The notes under the pieces: generated by a model
What the model was told of the DNA's origin: nothing
Database searches by the model: none
The model's input: the letters and a program-made list of their open reading frames with translations, nothing else
Position numbers and translations under genes: made by a program
Assembly (NCBI RefSeq): GCF_051014685.1
Contig: NW_027479286.1
Coordinates: forward strand, 1-64,000
Direction of reading: 5' to 3'
Origin: Ptiloglossa arizonensis
Taxonomy: Eukaryota; Arthropoda; Insecta; Hymenoptera; Colletidae
DNA: 64,000 bases
In this document: positions 37,866 to 51,850 of the stretch, in pieces
How the letters are laid out: each line of letters opens with the position of its first letter
Numbering within the stretch: the stretch's first letter is position 1

Positions 37866-38662
37866 AACTCCCATATCTCGCGAGCGGATTGACCAAACCC
37901 AAAAATTCCTGATGCTTGTGAAAGTAGAAACTCTCCCGATTACAACGGTATGTGTATTTTTTCCCTAGCCCATTCTGGTTAAGCGTTTGGAGCAGCAGAA
38001 TTGCTAAAAATTTGTTGTCTTGTCAACCATTTCTTAGCTTCAAAGTCCCATATCTCGCGAACCGATTGACCAAACCCAAAAATTCCTTCTGCGTCTGAAA
38101 GTAGAAACTCGCCCGATTACAACGGTATGTGTATTTTTCCCCTAGGGCATTCTGGTTAAGCGATTGGAGCAGCAGAAGTGCGAGAAATTTGTTGTCTTCT
38201 CAACCATTTCTTAGCTTCAAACTCTCATATCGCGCGAACGGATTGATCTAACCCAAAAATTCGTATTGAATTTGAAGGTAGAAACTTGCCCGATTACAAC
38301 GGTATGTGTATTTTTTCCCTAGGCCATTCTGGTTAAGCGTTTGGAGCAGCAGAATTGCGAAAAATTTTTTGCCTTCTCAACCATTCCTTGGCTTCAAACT
38401 CCCATATCTCGCGAACGGATTGACCTAACCCAAAAATTCCTATTGCATCTGAAAGTAGAAACTCGCCCGATTACAACGGTACGTGTATTTTTCCCCTAGG
38501 CCGTTCTGGTTAAGCGTTTGGATCAGGAGAATTGCGAAAAATTTTATGCCTTCTCAACCATTTCTTGGCTTCAAACTCCCATATCTCGCGAACGGATTGA
38601 CCTAACCCAAAAATTCCTGATGCTTGTGAAAGTAGAAACTCTCCCGATTACAACGGTATGTG

Positions 38663-39458
38663 TATTTTTTCCCTAGCCCATTCTGGTTATGCGTTTGGAG
38701 CAGCAGAATTGCGAAAAATTTGTTGTCTTCTCAACCATTTCTTAGCTTCAAAGTCCCATATCTCGCGAACGGATTGACCAAACCCAAAAATTGCTGTTGC
38801 GTCTGAAAGTAGAAACTCTCCCGATTACAACGGTATGTGTATTTTTTCCCTAGCCTATTCTGGTTAAGCGTTTGGAGCAGCAGAATTGCGGAAAATTTGT
38901 TGTCTTCTCAACCATTTCTTGGCTTCAAACTCCCATATCTCGCGAACGGATTGACCGAACCCAAAAATTCCTATTGCATCTGAAAGTAGAAACTCGGCCG
39001 ATTACAACGGTAGGTGTATTTTTTCCCTAGGGCATTCTGGTTAAGCGTTTGGAGCAGCAGAATTGCGGAAAATTTGTTGTCTTCTCAACCATTTCTTGGC
39101 TTCAAACTCCCATATCTCGCGAACGGATTGACCTAACCCAAAAATTCCTGTTGCGTCTGAAGGTAGAAACTCGCCCGATTACAACGGTATGTGAATTTTT
39201 TCCCTAGGCCATTCTGGTTAAGCGTTTGGAGCAGCAGAATTGCGAAAAATCTTTTGCCTTCTCAACCATTTCTTGGCTTCAAACTCCCATATCTCGCGAA
39301 CGGATTGACCTAACCCAAAAATTCCTATTGCATCTGAAAGTAGAAACTCGCCCGATTAAAACGGTACGTGTATTTTTCCCCTAGGCCATTCGGGTTAAGC
39401 GTTTGGATCAGCAGAATTGCGAAAAATTTTATGCCTTCTCAACCATTTCTTGGCTTCA
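38663..39458. repeat. 9-monomer-spaced block, copy 2
   Basis: Counterpart of 37070-37865, ending where a GTCCC/GCTGCG monomer replaces the GAGCGG monomer of copy 1. It also carries TAGCCTATTC near 38851 and TTGCTGTTGC near 38791 as private changes. Confidence 0.75.
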
Positions 39459-41938
39459 AAGTCCCATATCTCGCGAACGGATTGACCAAACCCAAAAATT
39501 CCTGCTGCGTCTGAAAGTAGAAACTCGCCCGATCACAACGGTATGCGTTTTTTTTCCCGAGGCCATTCTGGTTAAGCGTTTGGAGAAGCAGAATTGCTAA
39601 AAATTTGTTGTCTTTTCAACCATTTCTTAGCTTCAAAGTCCCATATCTCGCGAACCGATTGACCAAACCCAAAAATTCCTTCTGCGTCTGAAAGTAGAAA
39701 CTCGCCCGATTACAACGGTATGTGTATTTTTCCCCTAGGCCATTCTGGTTAAGCGTTTGGATCAGCAGAATTGCGAAAAATTTTATGCCTTCTCAACCAT
39801 TTCTTGGCTTCAAACTCCCATATCTCGCGAGCGGATTGACCAAACCCAAAAATTCCTGATGCTTGTGAAAGTAGAAACTCTCCCGGTTACAACGGTATGT
39901 GTATTTTTTCCCTAGCCCATTCTGGTTAAGCGTTTGGAGCAGCAGAATTGCGAAAAATTTGTTGTCTTCTCAACCATTTCTTAGCTTCAAAGTCCCATAT
40001 CTCGCGAACGGATTGACCGAACCCAAAAATTCCTATTGTAACTGAAAGTAGCAACTCACCCGATTACAACGGTATGTGTATTTTTTCCCTAGCCCATTCT
40101 GGTTAAGCGATTGGAGCAGCAGGAGGGCGAAAAATTTGTTGTCTTGTCAACCATATCTTAGCTTCAAACTCCCATATCGCGCGAACGGATTGACCTAACC
40201 CAAAAATTCCTATTGCATCTAAAAGTAGAAACTGGCCCGATTACAAGGGTATGTGTATTTTTTCCCTAGGCCATTCTGGTTAAGCGTTTGGAGCAGCAGA
40301 ATTGCGAAAAATTTGTTGTCTTCTCAACCATTTCTTAGTTTCAAACTCCCATATCTCGCGAACGGATTGACCTAACCCAAAAATTCCTGATGCTTGTGAA
40401 AGTAGAAACTCGGCCGATTACAACGGTATGTGTATTTTTTCCCTAGCCCATTCTGGTTAAGTGTTTGGAGCAGCAGAATTGCGAAAAATTTGTTGTCTTC
40501 TCAACCATTTCTTAGCTTCAAAGTCCCATATCTCGCGAACGGATTGACCAAACCCAAAAGTTCCTGCTGCGTCTGAAAGTAGAAACTCGCCCGATTACAA
40601 CGGTATGTGTATTTTTCCCCTAGGGCATTCTGGTTAAGCGATTGGAGCAGCAGAAGTGCGAAAAATTTGTTGTCTTCTCAACCATTTCTTAGCTTCAAAC
40701 TCTCATATCGCGCGAACGGATTGATCTAACCCAAAAATTCCTATTGAATTTGAAGGTAGAAACTCGCCCGATTACAACGGTTTGTGTATTTTTTCCCTAG
40801 GCCATTCTGGTTAAGCGATTGGATCAGCAGAATTGCGAAAAATTTTATGCCTTCTCAACCATTTCTTGGCTTCAAACTCCCATATCTCGCGAGCGGATTG
40901 ACCAAACCCAAAAATTCCTGATGCTTGTGAAAGTAGAAACTCTCCCGATTACAACGGTATGTGTATTTTTTCCCTAGGCCATTCTGGTTAAGCGTTTGGA
41001 GCAGCAGAATTGCGAAAAATTTTTTGCCTTCTCAACCATTCCTTGGCTTCAAACTCCCATATCTCGCGAACGGATTGACCTAACCCAAAAATTCTTGTTG
41101 CGTCTGAAAGTAGAAACTCGCCCGATTACAACGGTATGTGTATTTTTTCCCTATGACATTCTGGTTAAGCGTTTGGAGCTGCAGAATTGCGAAAAATTTT
41201 TTGCCTTCTCAACCATTTCTTGGCTTCAAACTCCCATATCTCGCGAACGGATTGACCTAACCCAAAAATTCCTGATGCTTGTGAAAGTGGAAACTCTCCC
41301 GATTACAACGGTATGTGTATTTTTTCCCTAGCCCATTCTGGTTATGCGTTTGGAGCAGCAGAATTGCGAAAAATTTGTTGTCTTCTCAACCATTTCTTGG
41401 CTTCAAACTCCCATATCTCGCGAACGGATTGACCTAACCCAAAAATTCCTATTGCATCTGAAAGTAGAAACTCGCCCGATTACAACGGTACGTGTATTTT
41501 TCCCCTAGGCCATTCTGGTTAAGCGTTTGGATCAGCAGAATTGCGAAAAATTTTATGCCTTCTCAACCATTTCTTGGCTTCAAACTGCCATATCTCGCGA
41601 ACGGATTGACCTAACCCAAAAATTCCTATTGCATCTGAAAGTAGAAGCTCGCCCGATTACAACGGTACGTGTATTTTTCCCCTAGGCCGTTCTGGTTAAG
41701 CGTTTGGATCAGCAGAATTGCGAAAAATTTTATGCCTTCTCAACCATTTCTTGGCTTCAAACTCCCATATCTCGCGAACGGATTGACCTAACCCAAAAAT
41801 TCCTGATGCTTGTGGAAGTAGAAACTCTCCCGATTACAACGGTATGTGTATTTTTTCCCTAGCCCATTCTGGTTATGCGTTTGGAGCAGCAGAATTGCGA
41901 AAAATTTGTTGTCTTCTCAACCATTTCTTAGCTTCAAA

Positions 41939-43177
41939 GTCCCATATCTCGCGAACGGATTGACCAAACCCAAAAATTCCTGTTGCGTCTGAAAGTAGAA
42001 ACTCTCCCGATTACAACGGTATGTGTATTTTTCCCCTGGGCCATTCTGGTTAAGCGTTTGGATCAGCAGAATTGCGAAAAATTTTATGCCTTCTCAACCA
42101 TTTCTTGGCTTCAAACTCCCATATCTCGCGAGCGGACTGACCAAACCCAAAAATTCCTGATGCTTGTGAAAGTAGAAACTCTCCCGATTACAACGGTATG
42201 TGTATTTTTTCCCTAGGCCATTCTGGTTAAGCGTTTGGAGCAGCAGAATTGCGAAAAATTTTTTGCCTTCTCAACCATTCCTTGGCTTCAAACTCCCATA
42301 TCTCGCGAACGGATTGACCTAACCCAAAAATTCCTGTTGCGTCTGAAAGTAGAAACTCGCCCGATTACAACGGTATGTGTATTTTTTCCCTAGGACATTC
42401 TGGTTAAGCGTTTGGAGCTGCAGAATTGCGAAAAATTTTTTGCCTTCTCAACCATTTCTTGGCTTCAAACTCCCTTATCTCGGGAACGGATTGACCTAAC
42501 CCAAAAATTCCTATTGCATCTGAAAGTAGAAACTCGCCCGATTACAACGGTATGTGTATTTTTTCCCTAGGCCATTCTGGTTAAGCGTTTGGAGCAGCAG
42601 AATTGCGAAAAATTTTTTGCCTTCTCAACCATTCCTTGGCTTCAAACTCCCATATCTCGCGAACGGATTGACCTAACCCAAAAATTCCTATTGCATCTGA
42701 AAGTAGAAACTCGCCCGATTACAACGGTACGTGTATTTTTCCCCTAGGCCGTTCTGGTTAAGCGTTTGGATCAGCAGAATTGCGAAAAATTTTATGCCTT
42801 CTCAACCATTTCTTGGCTTCAAACTCCCATATCTCGCGAACGGATTGACCTAACCCAAAAATTCCTGATGCTTGTGAAAGTGGAAACTCTCCCGATTACA
42901 ACGGTATGTGTATTTTTTCCCTACCCCATTCTGGTTATGCGTTTGGAGCAGCAGAATTGCGAAAAATTTGTTGTCTTCTCAACCATTTCTTAGCTTCAAA
43001 GTCCCATGTCTCGCGAACGGATTGACCAAACCCAAAAATTCCTGTTGCGTCTGAAAGTAGAAACTCTCCCGATTACAACGGTATGTGTATTTTTTCCCTA
43101 GCCCATTCTGGTTAAGCGTTTGGAGCAGCAGAATTGCGGATAATTTGTTGTCTTCTCAACCATTTCTTGGCTTCAAA
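41939..43177. repeat. HOR unit 1: W D G P A E C (7 monomers)
   Basis: Starts with a GTCCC-type W, as would arise by crossover between a C and a W monomer, since their first halves are alike. D at 42116 has GCGGACTGACC. E at 42824 has TAC for TAG (CCCTACCCC at 42921). The F expected after C is fused to the next W. Confidence 0.8.
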
Positions 43178-44770
43178 CTCCCATATATCGCGAACGGATT
43201 GACCGAACCCAAAAATTCCTATTGCATCTGAAAGTAGAAACTCGGCCGATTACAACGGTATGTGTATTTTTCCCGTGGGCCATTCTGGTTAAGCGTTTGG
43301 ATCAGCAGAATTGCGAAAAATTTTATGCCTTCTCAACCATTTCTTGGCTTCAAACTCCCATATCTCGCGAGCGGATTGACCAAACCCAAAAATTCCTGAT
43401 GCTTGTGAAAGTAGAAACTCTCCCGATTACAACGGTATGTGTATTTTTTCCCTAGGCCATTCTGGTTAAGCGTTTGGAGCAGCAGAATTGCGAAAAATTT
43501 TTTGCCTTCTCAACCATTCCTTGGCTTCAAACTCCCATATCTCGCGAACGGATTGAACTAACCCAAAAATTCCTGTTGCGTCTGAAAGTAGAAACTCGCC
43601 CGATTACAACGGTATGTGTATTTTTTCCCTAGGACATTCTGGTTAAGCGTTTGGAGCTGCAGAATTGCGAAAAATTTTTTGCCTTCTCAACCATTTCTTG
43701 GCTTCAAACTCCCTTATCTCGCGAACGGATTGACCTAACCCAAAAATTCCTATTGCATCTGAAAGTAGAAACTCGCCCGATTACAACGGTATGTGTATTT
43801 TTTCCCTAGGCCATTCTGGTTAAGCGTTTGGAGCAGCAGAATTGCGAAAAATTTTTTGCCTTCTCAACCATTCCTTGGCTTCAAACTCCCATATCTCGCG
43901 AACGGATTGACCTAACCCAAAAATTCCTGTTGCGTCTGAAAGTAGAAACTCGCCCGATTACAACGGTATGTGTATTTTTTCCCTAGGACATTCTGGTTAA
44001 GCGTTTGGAGCTGCAGAATTGCGAAAAATTTTTTGCCTTCTCAACCATTTCTTGGCTTCAAACTCCCTTATCTCGCGAACGGATTGACCTAACCCAATAA
44101 TTCCTATTGCATCTGAAAGTAGAAACTCGCCCGATTACAACGGTATGTGTATTTTTTCCCTAGGCCATTCTGGTTAAGCGTTTGGAGCAGCAGAATTGCG
44201 AAAAATTTTTTGCCTTCTCAACCATTCCTTGGCTTCAAACTCCCATATCTCGCGAACGGATTGACCTAACCCAAAAATTCCTATTGCATCTGAAAGTAGA
44301 AACTCGCCCGATTACAACGGTACGTGTATTTTTCCCCTAGGCCGTTCTGGTTAAGCGTTTGGATCAGCAGAATTGCGAAAAATTTTATGCCTTCTCAACC
44401 ATTTCTTGGCTTCAAACTCCCATATCTCGCGAACGGATTGACCTAACCCAAAAATTCCTGATGCTTGTGAAAGTGGAAACTCTCCCGATTACAACGGTAT
44501 GTGTATTTTTTCCCTAGCCCATTCTGGTTAAGCGTTTGGAGCAGCAGAATTGCGGAAAGTTTGTTGTCTTCTCAACCATTTCTTGGTTTCAAACTCCCAT
44601 ATCTCGCGAACGGATTGACCGAACCCAAAAATTCCTATTGCATCTGAAAGTAGAAACTCGGCCGATTACAACGGTAGGTGTATTTTTTCCCTAGGGCATT
44701 CTGGTTAAGCGTTTGGATTAGCAGAATTGCGCAAAATTTTTTGCCTTCTCAACCATTTCTTGGCTTCAAA
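43178..44770. repeat. HOR unit 2: F/W D G P G P A E F (9 monomers)
   Basis: The first monomer is an F/W hybrid: CCGAACCC and CGGCCG from F, then TATGTG, GTGGGCC and GGATCAG from W. The G-P pair is tandemly duplicated (43532-43885 and 43886-44239). The C monomer is missing between E and F. Confidence 0.8.
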
Positions 44771-46363
44771 CTCCCATATCTCGCGAACGGATTGACCAAA
44801 CCCAAAAATTCCTGTTGCGTCTGAAAGTAGAAACTCTCCCGATTACAACGGTATGTGTATTTTTCCCCTGGGCCATTCTGGTTAAGCGTTTGGATCAGCA
44901 GAATTGCGAAAAATTTTATGCCTTCTCAACCATTTCTTGGCTTCAAACTCCCATATCTCGCGAGCGGATTGACCAAACGCAAAAATTCCTGATGCTTGTG
45001 AAAGTAGAAACTCTCCCGATTACAACGGTATGTGTATTTTTTCCCTAGGCCATTCTGGTTAAGCGTTTGGAGCAGCAGAATTGCGAAAAATTTTTTGCCT
45101 TCTCAACCATTCCTTGGCTTCAAACTCCCATATCTCGCGAACGGATAGACCTAACCCAAAAATTCCTATTGCATCTGAAAGTAGAAACTCGCCCGATTAC
45201 AACGGTACGTGTATTTTTCCCCTAGGCCGTTCTGGTTAAGCGTTTGGATCAGCAGAATTGCGAAAAATTTTATGCCTTCTCAACCATTTCTTGGCTTCAA
45301 ACTCCCATATCTCGCGAACGGATTGACCTAACCCAAAAATTCCTGATGCTTGTGAAAGTGGAAACTCTCCCGATTACAACGGTATGTGCATTTTTTCCCT
45401 AGCCCATTCTGGTTATGCGTTTGGAGCAGCAGAATTGCGAAAAATTTGTTGTCTTCTCAACCATTTCTTAGCTTCAAAGTCCCATATCTCGCGAACGGAT
45501 TGACCAAACCCAAAAATTCCTGTTGCGTCTGAAAGTAGAAACTCTCCCGATTACAACGGTATGTGTATTTTTTCCCTAGCCCATTCTGGTTAAGCGTTTG
45601 GAGCAGCAGAATTGCGGAAAATTTGTTGTCTTCTCAACCATTTCTTGGCTTCAAACTCCCATATCTCGCGAACGGATTGACCTAACCCAAAAATTCCTAT
45701 TGCATCTGAAAGTAGAAACTCGCCCGATTACAACGGTACGTGTATTTTTCCCCTAGGCCGTTCTGGTTAAGCGTTTGGATCAGCAGAATTGCGAAAAATT
45801 TTATGCCTTCTCAACCATTTCTTGGCTTCAAACTCCCATATCTCGCGAACGGATTGACCTAACCCAAAAATTCCTATTGCATCTAAAAGTAGAAACTCGC
45901 TCGATTACAACGGTACGTGTATTTTTCCCCTAGGCCATTCTGGTTAAGCGTTTGGATCAGCAGAATTGCGAAAAATTTTATGCCTTCTCAACCATTTCTT
46001 GGCTTCAAACTCCCATATCTCGCGAACGGATTGACCTAACCCAAAAATTCCTGATGCTTGTGAAAGTGGAAACTCTCCCGATTACAACGGTATGTGTATT
46101 TTTTCCCTAGCCCATTCTGGTTATGCGTTTGGAGCAGCAGAATTGCGAAAAATTTGTTGTCTTCTCAACCATTTCTTGGCTTCAAACTCCCATATCTCGC
46201 GAACGGATTGACCGAACCCAAAAATTCCTATTGCATCTGAAAGTAGAAACTCGGCCGATTACAACGGTAGGTGTATTTTTTCCCTAGGGCATTCTGGTTA
46301 AGCGTTTGGATTAGCAGAATTGCGCAAAATTTTTTGCCTTCTCAACCATTTCTTGGCTTCAAA
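44771..46363. repeat. HOR unit 3: W D A E C A B E F (9 monomers)
   Basis: No G-P cassette. It contains an extra A before B. The B at 45833 has a CTCCCATATC start instead of CTTCCATACC, suggesting an A/B recombinant. A at 45125 has GGATAGACC. Confidence 0.8.
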
Positions 46364-47602
46364 CTCCCATATCTCGCGAACGGATTGACCAAACCCAAAA
46401 ATTCCTGTTGCGTCTGAAAGTAGAAACTCTCCCGATTACAACGGTATGTGTATTTTTCCCCTGGGCCATTCTGGTTAAGCGTTTGGATCAGCAGAATTGC
46501 GAAAAATTTTATGCCTTCTCAACCATTTCTTGGCTTCAAACTCCCATATCTCGCGAGCGGATTGACCAAACCCAAAAATTCCTGATGCTTGTGAAAGTAG
46601 AAACTCTCCCGATTACAACGGTATGTGTATTTTTTCCCTAGGCCATTCTGGTTAAGCGTTTGGAGCAGCAGAATTGCGAAAAATTTTTTCCCTTCTCAAC
46701 CATTCCTTGGCTTCAAACTCCCATATCTCGCGAACGGATTGACCTAACCCAAAAATTCCTATTGCATCTGAAAGTAGAAACTCGCCCGATTACAACGGTA
46801 CGTGTATTTTTCCCCTAGGCCGTTCTGGTTAAGCGTTTGGATCAGCAGAATTGCGAAAAATTTTATGCCTTCTCAACCATTTCTTGGCTTCAAACTCCCA
46901 TATCTCGCGAACGGATTGACCTAACCCAAAAATTCCTGATGCTTGTGAAAGTGGAAACTCTCCCGATTACAACGGTATGTGTATTTTTTCCCTAGCCCAT
47001 TCTGGTTATGCGTTTGGAGCAGCAGAATTGCGAAAAATTTGTTGTCTTCTCAACCATTTCTTAGATTCAAAGTCCCATATCTCGCGAACGGATTGACCAA
47101 ACCCAAAAATTCCTGTTGCGTCTGAAAGTAGAAACTCTCCCGATTACAACGGTATGTGTATTTTTTCCCTAGCCCATTCTGGTTAAGCGTTTGGAGCAGC
47201 AGAATTGCGGAAAATTTGTTGTCTTCTCAACCATTTCTTGGCTTCAAACTTCCATACCTCGCGAACGGATTGACCTAACCCAAAAATTCCTATTGCATCT
47301 AAAAGTAGAAACTCGCTCGATTACAACGGTACGTGTATTTTTCCCCTAGGCCATTCTGGTTAAGCGTTTGGATCAGCAGAATTGCGAAAAATTTTATGCC
47401 TTCTCAACCATTTCTTGGCTTCAAACTCCCATATCTCGCGAACGGATTGACCTAACCCAAAAATTCCTGATGCTTGTGAAAGTGGAAACTCTCCCGATTA
47501 CAACGGTATGTGTATTTTTTCCCTAGCCCATTCTGGTTATGGGTTTGGAGCAGCAGAATTGCGAAAAATTTGTTGTCTTCTCAACCATTTCTTGGCTTCA
47601 AA
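46364..47602. repeat. HOR unit 4: W D A E C B E (7 monomers)
   Basis: Canonical order without G-P. The closing F is fused with the following W. Private changes: TTTTTTCCCTTC near 46684 and GGTTATGGG near 47536. Confidence 0.8.
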
Positions 47603-49018
47603 CTCCCATATCTCGCGAACGGATTGACCGAACCCAAAAATTCCTATTGCATCTGAAAGTAGAAACTCGGCCGATTACAACGGTAGGTGTATTTTTTCCC
47701 TAGGGCATTCTGGTTAAGCGTTTGGATTAGCAGAATTGCGAAAAATTTTATGCCTTCTCAACCATTTCTTGGCTTCAAACTCCCATATCTCGCGAGCGGA
47801 TTGACCAAACCCAAAAATTCCTGATGCTTGTGAAAGTAGAAACTCTCCCGATTACAACGGTATGTGTATTTTTTCCCTAGGCCATTCTGGTTAAGCGTTT
47901 GGAGCAGCAGAATTGCGAAAAATTTTTTGCCTTCTCAACCATTCCTTGGCTTCAAACTCCCATATCTCGCGAACGGATTGACCTAACCCAAAAATTCCTA
48001 TTGCATCTGAAAGTAGAAACTCGCCCGATTACAACGGTACGTGTATTTTTCCCCTAGGCCGTTCTGGTTAAGCGTTTGGATCAGCAGAATTGCGAAAAAT
48101 TTTATGCCTTCTCAACCATTTCTTGGCTTCAAACTCCCATATCTCGCGAACGGATTGACCTAACCCAAAAATTCCTGATGCTTGTGAAAGTGGAAACTCT
48201 CCCGATTACAACGGTATGTGTATTTTTTCCCTAGCCCATTCTGGTTATGCGTTTGGAGCAGCAGAATTGCGAAAAATTTGTTGTCTTCTCAACCATTTCT
48301 TAGATTCAAAGTCCCATATCTCGCGAACGGATTGACCAAACCCAAAAATTCCTGTTGCGTCTGAAAGTAGAAACTCTCCCGATTACAACGGTATGTGTAT
48401 TTTTTCCCTAGCCCATTCTGGTTAAGCGTTTGGAGCAGCAGAATTGCGGAAAATTTGTTGTCTTCTCAACCATTTCTTGGCTTCAAACTTCCATACCTCG
48501 CGAACGGATTGACCTAACCCAAAAATTCCTATTGCATCTAAAAGTAGAAACTCGCTCGATTACAACGGTACGTGTATTTTTCCCCTAGGCCATTCTGGTT
48601 AAGCGTTTGGATCAGCAGAATTGCGAAAAATTTTATGCCTTCTCAACCATTTCTTGGCTTCAAACTCCCATATCTCGCGAACGGATTGACCTAACCCAAA
48701 AATTCCTGATGCTTGTGAAAGTGGAAACTCTCCCGATTACAACGGTATGTGTATTTTTTCCCTAGCCCATTCTGGTTATGCGTTTGGAGCAGCAGAATTG
48801 CGAAAAATTTGTTGTCTTCTCAACCATTTCTTGGCTTCAAACTCCCATATCTCGCGAACGGATTGACCGAACCCAAAAATTCCTATTGCATCTGAAAGTA
48901 GAAACTCGGCCGATTACAACGGTAGGTGTATTTTTTCCCTAGGGCATTCTGGTTAAGCGTTTGGATTAGCAGAATTGCGCAAAATTTTTTGCCTTCTCAA
49001 CCATTTCTTGGCTTCAAA
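47603..49018. repeat. HOR unit 5: F/W D A E C B E F (8 monomers)
   Basis: The first monomer is F through GGATTAGCAG and then W from GCGAAAAATTTTATGCC. The crossover lies near 47733-47742, further right than in the hybrid at 43178. The rest matches unit 4 almost base for base, including AGATTCAAAG near 48302. Confidence 0.8.
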
Positions 49019-50080
49019 CTCCCATATCTCGCGAACGGATTGACCAAACCCAAAAATTCCTGTTGCGTCTGAAAGTAGAAACTCTCCCGATTACAACGGT
49101 ATGTGTATTTTTCCCCTGGGCCATTCTGGTTAAGCGTTTGGATCAGCAGAATTGCGAAAAATTTTATGCCTTCTCAACCATTTCTTGGCTTCAAACTCCC
49201 ATATCTCGCGAGCGGATTGACCAAACCCAAAAATTACTGATGCTTGTGAAAGTAGAAACTCTCCCGATTACAACGGTATGTGTATTTTTTCCCTAGGCCA
49301 TTCTGGTTAAGCGTTTGGAGCAGCAGAATTGCGAAAAATTTTTTGCCTTCTCAACCATTCCTTGGCTTCAAACTCCCATATCACGCGAACGGATTGACCT
49401 AACCCAAAAATTCCTATTGCATCTGAAAGTAGAAACTCGCCCGATTACAACGGTACGTGTATTTTTCCCCTAGGCCGTTCTGGTTAAGCGTTTGGATCAG
49501 CAGAATTGCGAAAAATTTTATGCCTTCTCAACCATTTCTTGGCTTCAAACTCCCATATCTCGCGAACGGATTGACCTAACCCAAAAATTCCTGATGCTTG
49601 TGAAAGTGGAAACTCTCCCGATTACAACGGTATGTGTATTTTTTCCCTAGCCCATTCTGGTTATGCGTTTGGAGCAGCAGAATTGCGAAAAATTTGTTGT
49701 CTTCTCAACCATTTCTTAGCTTCAAAGTCCCATATCTCGCGAACGGATTGACCAAACCCAAAAATTCCTGTTGCGTCTGAAAGTAGAAACTCTCCCGATT
49801 ACAAGGGTATGTGTATTTTTTCCCTAGCCCATTCTGGTTAAGCGTTTGGAGCAGCAGAATTGCGGAAAATTTGTTGTCTTCTCAACCATTTCTTGGCTTC
49901 AAACTCCCATATCTCGCGAACGGATTGACCGAACCCAAAAATTCCTATTGCATCTGAAAGTAGAAACTCGGCCGATTACAACGGTAGGTGTATTTTTTCC
50001 CTAGGGCATTCTGGTTAAGCGTTTGGATTAGCAGAATTGCGCAAAATTTTTTGCCTTCTCAACCATTTCTTGGCTTCAAA
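49019..50080. repeat. HOR unit 6: W D A E C F (6 monomers)
   Basis: Lacks both G-P and B-E. Same formula as the unit at 54329. Private changes: AAATTACTG near 49233, CATATCACG near 49378 and ACAAGGG near 49801. Confidence 0.8.
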
Positions 50081-51850
50081 CTCCCATATCTCGCGAACGG
50101 ATTGACCAAACCCAAAAATTCCTGTTGCGTCTGAAAGTAGAAACTCTCCCGATTACAACGGTATGTGTATTTTTCCCCTGGGCCATTCTGGTTAAGCGTT
50201 TGGATCAGCAGAATTGCGAAAAATTTTATGCCTTCTCAACCATTTCTTGGCTTCAAACTCCCATATCTCGCGAGCGGATTGACCAAACCCAAAAATTCCT
50301 GATGCTTGTGAAAGTAGAAACTCTCCCGATTACAACGGTATGTGTATTTTTTCCCTAGGCCATTCTGTTTAAGCGTTTGGAGCAGCAGAATTGCGAAAAA
50401 TTTTTTGCCTTCTCAACCATTCCTTGGCTTCAAACTCCCATATCTCGCGAACGGATTGACCTAACCCAAAAATTCCTGTTGCGTCTGAAAGTAGAAACTC
50501 GCCCGATTACAACGGTATGTGTATTTTTTCCCTAGGACATTCTGGTTAAGCGATTGGAGCTGCAGAATTGCGAAAAATTTTTTGCCTTCTCAACCATTTC
50601 TTGGCTTCAAACTCCCTTATCTCGCGAACGGATTGACCTAACCCAAAAATTCCTATTGCATCTGAAAGTAGAAACTCGCCCGATTACAACGGTATGTGTA
50701 TTTTTTCCCTAGGCCATTCTGGTTAAGCGTTTGGAGCAGCAGAATTGCGAAAAATTTTTTGCCTTCTCAACCATTCCTTGGCTTCAAACTCCCATATCTC
50801 GCGAACGGATTGACCTAACCCAAAAATTCCTATTGCATCTGAAAGTAGAAACTCGCCCGATTACAACGGTACGTGTATTTTTCCCCTAGGCCGTTCTGGT
50901 TAAGCGTTTGGATCAGCAGAATTGCGAAAAATTTTATGCCTTCTCAACCATTTCTTGGCTTCAAACTCCCATATCTCGCGAACGGATTGACCTAACCCAA
51001 ATATTCCTGATGCTTGTGAAAGTGGAAACTCTCCCGATTACAACGGTATGTGTATTTTTTCCCTAGCCCATTCTGGTTATGCGTTTGGAGCAGCAGAATT
51101 GCGAGAAATTTGTTGTCTTCTCAACCATTTCTTAGATTCAAAGTCCCATATCTCGCGAACGGATTGACCAAACCCAAAAATTCCTGTTGCGTCTGAAAGT
51201 AGAAACTCTCCCGATTACAACGGTATGTGTATTTTTTCCCTAGCCCATTCTGGTTAAGCGTTTGGAGCAGCAGAATTGCGGAAAATTTGTTGTCTTCTCA
51301 ACCATTTCTTGGCTTCAAACTTCCATACCTCGCGAACGGATTGACCTAACCCAAAAATTCCTATTGCATCTAAAAGTAGAAACTCGCTCGATTACAACGG
51401 TACGTGTATTTTTCCCCTAGGCCATTCTGGTTAAGCGTTTGGATCAGCAGAATTGCGAAAAATTTTATGCCTTCTCAACCATTTCTTGGCTTCAAACTCC
51501 CATATCTCGCGAACGGATTGACCTAACCCAAAAATTCCTGATGCTTGTGAAAGTGGAAACTCTCCCGATTACAACGGTATGTGTATTTTTTCCCTAGCCC
51601 ATTCTGGTTATGCGTTTGGAGCAGCAGAATTGCGAAAAATTTGTTGTCTTCTCAACCATTTCTTCGCTTCAAACTCCCATATCTCGCGAACGGATTGACC
51701 GAACCCAAAAATTCCTATTGCATCTGAAAGTAGAAACTCGGCCGATTACAACGGTAGGTGTATTTTTTCCCTAGGGCATTCTGGTTAAGCGTTTGGATTA
51801 GCAGAATTGCGCAAAATTTTTTGCCTTCTCAACCATTTCTTGGCTTCAAA
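50081..51850. repeat. HOR unit 7: W D G P A E C B E F (10 monomers, fullest form)
   Basis: Contains every common cassette in order except H-I, so it is the best reference HOR (1770 bp). Private changes: ATTCTGTTTAAG near 50362, GCGATTGGAGC near 50550, CCAAATATTCC near 50997, GCGAGAAATT near 51102 and TTCTTCGCTTC near 51661. Confidence 0.85.

Larger units (their letters stand above)
32204..41053. repeat. Zone 4: mixed satellite with 2- and 9-monomer duplications
   Basis: About 50 monomers of types found in zones 1, 3 and 5 without a dominant HOR. An extra A lies near 34002. The CTCTCATATCGCGCG/ATTGAATTTG type is still present (last at about 40708) and then vanishes until 56630. Two local duplications are annotated separately; nothing else than satellite is seen. 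Confidence 0.8.
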
